NCBI GenBank assembly: GCA_947494145.1
Contig: CANLTZ010000003.1
Location: 186,001 to 250,000, forward strand
Direction: 5' to 3'
DNA: 64,000 bases
Source of the DNA: an uncultured Jannaschia sp.
GTDB taxonomy: Bacteria; Pseudomonadota; Alphaproteobacteria; Rhodobacterales; Rhodobacteraceae
The notes beneath the pieces are model-generated. The model was not told where the DNA came from, searched no databases, and worked only from the letters and a program-made list of their open reading frames with translations. The position numbers were made by a program, and so were the translations under genes. Numbering within the stretch: position 1 is the stretch's first letter; every line of letters starts with the position of its first letter. Positions 57,958 through 64,000 of the stretch are shown here, in pieces.

Positions 57958-60183
57958 TCAAGGCTCCCGCCGGGGGGTGCGGTTGCGGGGCGGCATGTCC
58001 AGCCGACCGGCCCCCACCTTGTCAGGGTCGGCAAAGAACGGATAGCGGCGGCGTCGGGTTTCGGCGGCAATGGCCTCCCGCATGATACGGAAGCGAAGGC
58101 GAAAATGTGCGTCGCCCCCGTGCCGCATTAACAAGACTGCCATGCGGCGGGTCATCTGCGCCACCGCAAAGCTCGTGCCTTGCATGGACCGGACCGTGCC
58201 GTCATTCGACCCGGCGGCAAGGCGGCCAAGATGGGCATAGCCGTCATCGGACGGATAGGACGCGCTTGGGATTGCCAAACTTCTGGCACGTCGGAAGATT
58301 TTACGCCCAAGTCCCGTGCTTGCATAGGGGGCGGGTTTCCCATCGCTCAGCCGGTAACCACCAACAATTGTGACGCCTGCCTGCCTATTCCCATCGGTAT
58401 TCGCCAAGGCGTTCATCGTGCCGTGCCGCCGAATTTTTCCCGCATTTTCAAGGCTGCCCGGCGTATAAGGCGAGGCGCGTTGGTCGTAGTCTTCCCGAAC
58501 GTGGTCTGGCGGGTAGCGCCCCGGTCCCGTATGGGTCGGGTAGTTGAACGTATCCCGCTGCCGCCCTGTCTGCGGGTCGTGACGTTCATATTCTGGTTCA
58601 TCGAAGTAGGAGAGCCGCGACCGCTGTCTGCCCGGTAGCTCCGACTGGTCGGTCTGCACACTCAGCGTGACGAAGACATCGCGTTTCGAGATATTTTTGA
58701 GCGTGATCGTCCATGCCCCAGACGGCGCCTCTGGACTGAGGCTGTCATGGAGGAGTGTCGGCGCCACACAGATCAAATAGCGTTTCAAACGCGGGCCTTT
58801 GGCGGGTGGAAGCGGTGTTTTCGCTTCGCAGTAGATGCGCGCAAAATCGGCCGTTCCATCTGCCTTTTCGCCAAGCCCCGTGTACCGCCCCAACCCCAAT
58901 TCCGCTGTCCCGCTGACGCGCCCCATCGGATCCGTCAGTGCAAGTTCCAATTCCGGGCCCGTGGTCAGGTCTTGGGCTTCGAACCAGACCTCGACAAAGT
59001 TCGAAGATTGATCCCCCGGCGCAATGCGCCACGCGAGAGAGCGGAGGGGTTGCTGGCCTGCCTTCGCCGCCGGAAGCGTCAAATGCGCATTGCCGCGCGC
59101 CAGGTTGTCATTGCCAGATGGCGTCACAACGAAGACGGGGTGGAAGCCCTCTGCCGCGCGAATGGCGTTCAACTGACGGATGATGCGGCTTACCTCGTCA
59201 TCGCCGTCCTTCGATCCAGCCTGCTTGGCGAAGGACAGGTTGATGAGGATGGGATAGCCCTTCAGAGCATTCGGATCGGGTCTATCTGCCTTGGCCACCT
59301 TACTTTTCGCCAGCCAATAGCGATCTGCCGTCAAGACCATCCACAGCAGACCAAGAATGACGAAGTAGCTGAGATGGCGGCTGGACAGCCCCATAATGAT
59401 GCGATCGGGCAGATTCACCACCATTGGCCGGACGCGGCGCCGGAAGGCCTCATCATCCGCGGTCGTGGTTTCTGGGTTGACCCCCGTTGCCGCATCGAAA
59501 ACGTGAGTTCCGTGGGCATAAGCGCGACCCAATTCACGGTGCCCTCGGATGTTGCGATAATCACCGGACCCGACAAGGGTGTTGAACGCCTCCACGTCGA
59601 TACCCTTGGCCGGTGTGGGCAGTTTTGAGTGCGCCAAGGCTGCGTCGATATCCGGTTTGAGCAATGCGAGCCCGAAAGGCAGCTGCCGGGTGCGGGGCGG
59701 AAAGCCATCGGATGCACGTCTATCCGCGATCTGCTGCCACGCCGCAACAAGCCGCGTCTTGCCGTCCGCAAGCCGTTGGGCCTGGTGATGCAGGGCGATG
59801 CCGCGATCGATCACGCCAACGACGACAGCGTCAAGATCGGGCGCGTCGTCGGCACTGATGGGTGGCAGCCAAGCGTCGGAAAGATCGGACGGATCTGCCA
59901 TCGCGAAATCGGGAATGCGCGGTGTCAGCCGGGTGGAATCGAGGTAGGTCTCAATCAGCCCAAGGACCTGGGACAAGACATCGTCTTGCGCGCTTTGCCC
60001 CTGCCCGCCTGCCCCGTTTTCTTGCGCGCAGGACAGCTCGACCAGCCTGTCGACGGACCCATCGACGCCGGGGTCACGCGTGGCAAACCCCTCCCCTTCG
60101 ATTGCATCGACGAAGTGCGAATACGGATCGACGCTGTCACTAAGCCACGGCGCCCAACCGCGCCAGTCGCTGCCCGATGTCAT
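57958..60183 (-). CDS. Subtilisin-family (S8) serine protease, membrane-associated
   Basis: A 741-aa S8-like peptidase with the triad in order: D126 (VVVGVIDRGIALHH), H224 (AYAHGTHVFD) and S671 (QGTSFAVAQ). The oxyanion Asn is probably in VTPSGNDNLARG. A hydrophobic span (about residues 271-287, YFVILGLLWMVLTA) sits between H and N, and a beta-rich insert of about 200 residues separates Asn from Ser, both unusual. No signal peptide. Its ATG overlaps the stop of the PAP2-like gene by 4 bp, so the two are translated together. Substrate unknown. Confidence 0.8.
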   Translation of the reverse strand: MTSGSDWRGWAPWLSDSVDPYSHFVDAIEGEGFATRDPGVDGSVDRLVELSCAQENGAGGQGQSAQDDVLSQVLGLIETYLDSTRLTPRIPDFAMADPSDLSDAWLPPISADDAPDLDAVVVGVIDRGIALHHQAQRLADGKTRLVAAWQQIADRRASDGFPPRTRQLPFGLALLKPDIDAALAHSKLPTPAKGIDVEAFNTLVGSGDYRNIRGHRELGRAYAHGTHVFDAATGVNPETTTADDEAFRRRVRPMVVNLPDRIIMGLSSRHLSYFVILGLLWMVLTADRYWLAKSKVAKADRPDPNALKGYPILINLSFAKQAGSKDGDDEVSRIIRQLNAIRAAEGFHPVFVVTPSGNDNLARGNAHLTLPAAKAGQQPLRSLAWRIAPGDQSSNFVEVWFEAQDLTTGPELELALTDPMGRVSGTAELGLGRYTGLGEKADGTADFARIYCEAKTPLPPAKGPRLKRYLICVAPTLLHDSLSPEAPSGAWTITLKNISKRDVFVTLSVQTDQSELPGRQRSRLSYFDEPEYERHDPQTGRQRDTFNYPTHTGPGRYPPDHVREDYDQRASPYTPGSLENAGKIRRHGTMNALANTDGNRQAGVTIVGGYRLSDGKPAPYASTGLGRKIFRRARSLAIPSASYPSDDGYAHLGRLAAGSNDGTVRSMQGTSFAVAQMTRRMAVLLMRHGGDAHFRLRFRIMREAIAAETRRRRYPFFADPDKVGAGRLDMPPRNRTPRREP

Positions 60184-61418
60184 GCCACAGGCCCCGATGG
60201 CGCGGGTTTAGGCCATTCAAGAGCCACGCTTTTCCAGTATCGCGCAAGGACGGGCATTGCCGGCATTTCGACCTGTCCAGCTTGTGCCAACTTGCCCGAA
60301 GCTTCGCGTAACCAGCCCGACGTGAAGTCTTGGCCGGCTTCCATGGTCACAACCTCGCCATGGTCATCCCCACCGGAGTCTTCGTCCTGTCCGTCCTGTA
60401 GGACCGGCAGCGCCAGAAAGTCGGCACGGCGAAGCTGCAACATTGCCGGTGTGTCACCATCCTCTGCGCTGGTGGCTTGCGTCGCTCGGCCCAGGGCGCC
60501 AACACCGTCCCCAATGGCCAAACCAAGCATGGCCCCCGCCGCGGAATCGACTGGGAAATGCACGCCCGCCACGGTCCTGTTCACCGCGATCCGGTGCGCA
60601 ACGCGGAACGGTATGGACCAATTCGAAAGCAAGTTGGGGACAGGCTGCCCCGGATCCAAACACTGGGCCAGCGTGGTTGCGAGCACAAAGCTTTCGGAGG
60701 CGTGACCGCTTGGAAAAGTAGAATGATCCGGCGTCTGAATCATGGGCATCACATAGGGCGAAAAGTCCACGGGCCGCGGACACCAGCAGGCATGTTTCAC
60801 CCGCATTTCGATGTCGTAGGTAAGCCTTTGCACCACTTCCAGCAGTTCGAGCGTATAGGATTTTTGGGTTGCGTCCAGACGACCGACGGCACCAAAGAAG
60901 GACAGAATATCAGAGATTTGCTGATTGATCTCCGACAGCCGATCTAGCCGCAGATCAGCGTAGTTGCGGACTTGGCGCAGCTGCTGACGAAGGAAGTCGT
61001 CATCCGGTTTGGCCAAGACACGAAAGATCGCGGCGCCCGCCATCGTCACCGTCGCGGTTCCGTCCAGAGGGTCAGGGAACGTCACGTCAATCTTGCTGGC
61101 AAGTTCGCCATAAAGAAGCGTCATCCGACGTCCGGGGCTCAGATATTTAAGCTCATCGTAGCCAACCGGTTGAGAAAGCGGTGTTCTCAGCGTTGCGACG
61201 TCGTCCGGGTCCCAGAAACCGGTCGTGCCATCGTGGCTCATGACAAGTGCGTAATTCAGTTGCGGAGATGACCCGCCACCGGCATGGCCAGCGCCACCTC
61301 CGGCACCACCGCCTGCACCGCCACCTGCGCCGCCCCCGGCACCGCCACCTGCGCCGCCCCCGGCACCGCCACCTGCGCCGCCCCCGGCACCTCCACCTGC
61401 ACCACCACCCGCTTCCAT
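60180..61418 (-). CDS. PAP2/vanadium-haloperoxidase-fold protein with Gly-rich N-terminus
   Basis: A 412-aa protein. The first about 45 residues are a nearly pure (Gly-Gly-Gly-Ala) tract. The catalytic core shows all three PAP2/vanadium haloperoxidase motifs: K208-x6-R215-P216 (KHACWCPRP), PSGH with H239, and R-x5-H-x3-D in NRTVAGVHFPVD. It could be a phosphatase or a haloperoxidase-like enzyme; there are no membrane spans, which favours the soluble VHPO-like group. Coupled to the S8 protease by a 4-bp overlap. The ATG has GGGAG upstream. Confidence 0.82.
   Translation of the reverse strand: MEAGGGAGGGAGGGAGGGAGGGAGGGAGGGAGGGAGGGAGGGAGHAGGGSSPQLNYALVMSHDGTTGFWDPDDVATLRTPLSQPVGYDELKYLSPGRRMTLLYGELASKIDVTFPDPLDGTATVTMAGAAIFRVLAKPDDDFLRQQLRQVRNYADLRLDRLSEINQQISDILSFFGAVGRLDATQKSYTLELLEVVQRLTYDIEMRVKHACWCPRPVDFSPYVMPMIQTPDHSTFPSGHASESFVLATTLAQCLDPGQPVPNLLSNWSIPFRVAHRIAVNRTVAGVHFPVDSAAGAMLGLAIGDGVGALGRATQATSAEDGDTPAMLQLRRADFLALPVLQDGQDEDSGGDDHGEVVTMEAGQDFTSGWLREASGKLAQAGQVEMPAMPVLARYWKSVALEWPKPAPSGPVA
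61317..61388 (-). repeat. 24-bp tandem repeat, three exact copies
   Basis: Three identical 24-bp units (61317, 61341, 61365) with degenerate flanking copies encode the Gly-Gly-Gly-Ala tract of the PAP2-like protein. Such perfect coding repeats can change copy number by slippage, altering tract length in frame. Confidence 0.9.
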
Positions 61419-61581
61419 CTCTCACGCTCCCTTGCCTACCGTAACGTTAACTTTGAACCGGCTAAAATAACGGTCAATCGGCGGTATCTGGTTTTGGCGC
61501 TGAATTGACGCTACGGTCCAGAAACGATTGGGAATCAGAGTCGCTTACGTGGTGCAGGCGTCGGACTAAGGGACTATTGAA

Positions 61582-63156
61582 ATGGGCCGCGTACTGACAG
61601 CGAGATTGATGGGACGCTTTCGCCTGCTTACGCCTGATGGCCAAGATCTGACCCCCAAAAGCGCTAAAGGCCAAGGACTCTTGGCTTTGATCCTCACCAG
61701 TCCTGATTTTGAACGGGGACGCAGCTGGTTACAGGACAAGCTTTGGAGCGACCGCGGCCCAGAACAGGGCGCGCGCAGCCTTCGTCAAGAGTTATCGCAA
61801 ATCAAGAAGACGCTCGGCACCTTTGCCGATCTCTTGATCGCAGATCGGAAATCCATTCGGATCGCCCGTGAAAGCATCGTCTTGACCGACGATACCCGCG
61901 TTGAGGATTGCGAGTTTCTCGAAGGTCTCGATATCAGGGATGATGAGTTTAACATTTGGCTCACCGCGGAACGGACGCGGCGCAGTGATATAACTGCGCC
62001 CGAGCTTCGATATGCGCCAATCGGCCAATCTGTTGCTCTGATCGGTCTGTCCGTACCAACCGCCGCCTGCAAAGTATTGGAAGGCCAATTAATTGAGCTG
62101 GCTCATAAGTCACTTTCGGATCTCTGCGAAGTAACAATTTACCGCGACCTTCCGTCAACGCTCGGTTCGCATGTTTTGATTGTTGGCGTCCAGGTGTTCG
62201 AAATCCCGGGCGGCGCCATGAGCACGCGGATTACGCTGGAACGCGTGTCCGACGCAGCCACGCTCTGGAGCGAGACGATAAATGGGATTGTGGCCGACCA
62301 GCTCACTGAGCTCGACTTCTCTTGCCTGCAACTGATCAACCGGCTTTTTGAGAACGTCTGCCAAACACTGGCACGCCCCGGCCACCAGGCCAGGGCCGCC
62401 AATTCCATGGCCGCCTTGGGCATTGCGAAATGCTTTACGCTGGATGGGGACCACCTTTTGGAAGCCAACAGGCTTTTTTCAAAGGCCTTCGAAATTGAGC
62501 CCCGCGGGGTCTTTTTGGCTTGGCAAGCTCAGGTCATGACCATTCAATTCGTGGAACGCTTCGCCGTTGACCCCGATCGCCTTCGTGAAAAGGGGGAGCG
62601 GTTATGCGCGGAAGCGCTCAGGCTGGACGCGACCAATTCAAACGTTCTTGCCGGGACCGCCAATTTCCGAACCATCGTTGAACGGAATATCATCGGCGGT
62701 CTTGAATTGGCCCGCTTGGCTGTGCGCGCCAACCCCGCCAATCCGCTTGCGTGGTGGGCCCTTTCGAATGCGGTGCAATATACGGGCGATGTAAAGCAAG
62801 CCTATTCGGCCGCGACGCGGGCGACACAGCTGGCCATGGGGACGAAGCTTGAATTCTGGGCCGCGTTCCAGCGGTCGCTGGCGGCCATGCTGACCGGCGA
62901 TGTGCCCGAAGCGCTTCGTTTCGGAGAGATGTCGAGCGCGCTTGCCCCAGACTTCCGTCCACCATTGCGCTATCTGGGCGCGCTTTACGCGGCGGAGGAT
63001 GACATGACGAATGGGCAGCGTGTCTTTTCGTCGTTGGAAGCGCGAGAAAAGGACTTCACCGTAGATCGGATGATCGAAGACCCCGATTATCCCGTGCGTC
63101 TGATGCGCACGACAGGCCTTCTGGAGCCGGACAAAATTCGCCGCTTCCGGACCTAA
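61582..63156 (+). CDS. SARP-like winged-helix regulator with TPR-type C-terminus
   Basis: A 524-aa protein. Residues about 5-100 form an OmpR/SARP-type DNA-binding domain (LTARLMGRFRLLTPDGQ, SAKGQGLLALILTSP, WLQDKLWSDRGPEQGARSLRQELSQIKKTL). The C-terminal half has TPR-like helical repeats (LLEANRLFSKAFEIEP, GLELARLAVRANPANPLAWWALSNAVQYTGDVKQAYSAA is part of it, in two units). No cyclase or ATPase domain is seen. It is divergent from the PAP2-S8 pair across a 163-bp gap, so it is the likely regulator of that pair. Confidence 0.78.
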   Translation: MGRVLTARLMGRFRLLTPDGQDLTPKSAKGQGLLALILTSPDFERGRSWLQDKLWSDRGPEQGARSLRQELSQIKKTLGTFADLLIADRKSIRIARESIVLTDDTRVEDCEFLEGLDIRDDEFNIWLTAERTRRSDITAPELRYAPIGQSVALIGLSVPTAACKVLEGQLIELAHKSLSDLCEVTIYRDLPSTLGSHVLIVGVQVFEIPGGAMSTRITLERVSDAATLWSETINGIVADQLTELDFSCLQLINRLFENVCQTLARPGHQARAANSMAALGIAKCFTLDGDHLLEANRLFSKAFEIEPRGVFLAWQAQVMTIQFVERFAVDPDRLREKGERLCAEALRLDATNSNVLAGTANFRTIVERNIIGGLELARLAVRANPANPLAWWALSNAVQYTGDVKQAYSAATRATQLAMGTKLEFWAAFQRSLAAMLTGDVPEALRFGEMSSALAPDFRPPLRYLGALYAAEDDMTNGQRVFSSLEAREKDFTVDRMIEDPDYPVRLMRTTGLLEPDKIRRFRT

Positions 63157-63479
63157 GCCGTTGGTTTGCGGTCGACTCCGATGTCTGGCCACGACGTGAA
63201 ATCAACGCGTTCAACCGGGTAAGACGGCTGCATCAATCAAGGCTCACAACCAAACCGTCGCACGATACCATGCACTTGGAACGACGTGACGACACCCAAA
63301 TCATCGCCGACGCCCCTGTTCGCCGCAATGCGCGCCTTCGTCTCATAATAGGTCGAGCCACTGGCGGCGTATTGCGACGCAGCCCTGTGAAAGACTGAAC
63401 AAGAAAGCTGTAAACTTTCTGGCGCTTTCTACTCTATGCTCCATCGACGGCTTACCGGCCTTGGGGGGACCAGCGGCGC
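63157..63479. other. Intergenic stretch with possible gene remnant
   Basis: About 320 bases. Leftward, a frame from about 63420 to a TGA at 63237 reads sensibly (ASQYAASGSTYYETKARIAA, then DLGVVTSFQVHGIVRRFGCEP) but has no ATG start or ribosome site and begins after a TAG. It may be the remnant 3' end of a lost gene. Its family is unknown to me. The right end should hold the antiporter promoter. Confidence 0.3.
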
Positions 63480-64000
63480 ATGACCGGATATCTGATGATC
63501 ACTGCCTTCCTGGTGATGTTCTGCATGGTCGCCAACCGCCTGTCGCGCAGCGTGCTCACTGCACCCATGGTCTTTCTTGGCTTTGGCACGGTCCTCGCGA
63601 TGCTTGGAATGGTGCCAGAGGAAGGATCGGAGGAGGTGCTGCATACCGTGGCAGAAATCGCGCTCGTGGTTCTTCTGTTCCTCGATGCGGCGCAGATCGA
63701 TCAACGGGCCCTGTTGCAGCGGCGGGTCTGGCCGTTTCGGATGCTGCTGATCGGGCTGCCGCTCGGGTTTCTTCTGGGCATCGCACTGGGCTGGCTTGTC
63801 TTGCCCGGCTGGCCCTTGGCAGCCGTGGCGCTTGTCGCAGCCATTCTGGCACCCACCGATGCGGCTTTAGGCCAAGCGGTTGTGTCGAACACCGCCATAG
63901 CCGAGCGGCCCCGCCGCGCGTTGACGGTCGAAAGCGGGCTCAATGACGGGCTGGCTTTGCCGCTGGTTTTGTTGATGGCGTCCTTTGCCGCCCCGGCGGC
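63480..64000 (+). CDS. Cation/proton antiporter (CPA1 family), 5' part
   Basis: The first 173 codons of a polytopic membrane protein, cut by the window end. The ATG at 63480 is preceded by GGGGGGACC. Successive hydrophobic helices are visible, and the ion-binding region has LAPTDAALGQAVVSN followed by LTVESGLNDGLALPLVLL, signatures of Na+(K+)/H+ antiporters of the CPA1 group. The C-terminal part, including any regulatory domain, is outside the window. Confidence 0.9.
   Translation, partial: MTGYLMITAFLVMFCMVANRLSRSVLTAPMVFLGFGTVLAMLGMVPEEGSEEVLHTVAEIALVVLLFLDAAQIDQRALLQRRVWPFRMLLIGLPLGFLLGIALGWLVLPGWPLAAVALVAAILAPTDAALGQAVVSNTAIAERPRRALTVESGLNDGLALPLVLLMASFAAPA

Noticed and set aside
61317-61388. 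Possible CRISPR or VNTR-only region
   Set aside because: The 24-bp units are contiguous and encode Gly/Ala in frame of a gene with a full catalytic domain.
57945-64000. Mobile element boundaries around the protease/PAP2/regulator module
   Set aside because: No integrase, transposase, terminal repeats or tRNA found; transfer is possible but has no direct evidence.

Overview
The window comes from the chromosome of a GC-rich alphaproteobacterium, almost certainly a member of the Rhodobacteraceae (Roseobacter/Rhodobacter group). Four things point there: ctrA next to a DUF1153/sciP gene, a gafA-like DUF6456 gene beside a DUF6477 gene, LexA boxes of the alphaproteobacterial GTTC-N7-GTTC type, and secreted proteins with Hint domains. 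Most of the sequence is densely packed housekeeping DNA. I see no prophage, IS element, CRISPR array or rRNA.

Layout. 1-4.3 kb: end of a nitronate monooxygenase, then acetolactate synthase (ilvI and ilvN, split by two small genes) behind a leader-peptide attenuator. 4.3-8.1 kb: a cupin/AraC divergent pair and an acidic protein made of 49-residue repeats. 8.3-11.5 kb: coaD, a CBS protein and an M20 amidohydrolase. 11.6-20.2 kb: distal valine degradation (mmsA, acyl-CoA dehydrogenase, 3-hydroxyisobutyryl-CoA hydrolase, mmsB), interrupted by an L,D-transpeptidase, a DUF805 gene, a broken DUF805 gene and a glutamate-cysteine ligase-like gene. 20.2-25.9 kb: DUF2867, tRNA-Asp, a leucine-rich-repeat protein, pirin, SDR, GNAT, hisI with a nonsense-interrupted partner, and an IscU/NifU-like protein. 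25.9-34.9 kb: soluble chemotaxis transducer, a 41-codon SOS-box gene, recG, ligA, ctrA, sciP, mnmA. 35-39 kb: DUF2852, RDD, bpt, divergent polysaccharide deacetylase. 39-46 kb: trpG-trpD-trpC-moaC-moeA operon, lexA, comEC. 46-57 kb: gltX, gltA, a heme peroxidase with a Hint domain, gafA, DUF6477, an MttB-like methyltransferase, a LamG-Hint protein and guaA. 58-64 kb: an S8 protease/PAP2 pair divergent from a wHTH-TPR regulator, then the start of a cation/proton antiporter.

How the genes connect. The window holds several regulators and effectors known in Rhodobacter capsulatus to govern the gene transfer agent (GTA) and DNA uptake: lexA, ctrA, a gafA homologue and comEC. CtrA-like boxes (TTAA-N7-TTAA with one mismatch) lie upstream of ctrA, comEC, gafA and the chemotaxis gene. 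Nearly identical LexA boxes (GAAC-N7-GAAC on the + strand) lie in the lexA promoter and in front of an unlisted 41-aa single-span membrane protein downstream of recG. That small gene is the best candidate here for something undescribed: by analogy with Caulobacter SidA, it could be an SOS-induced membrane peptide.
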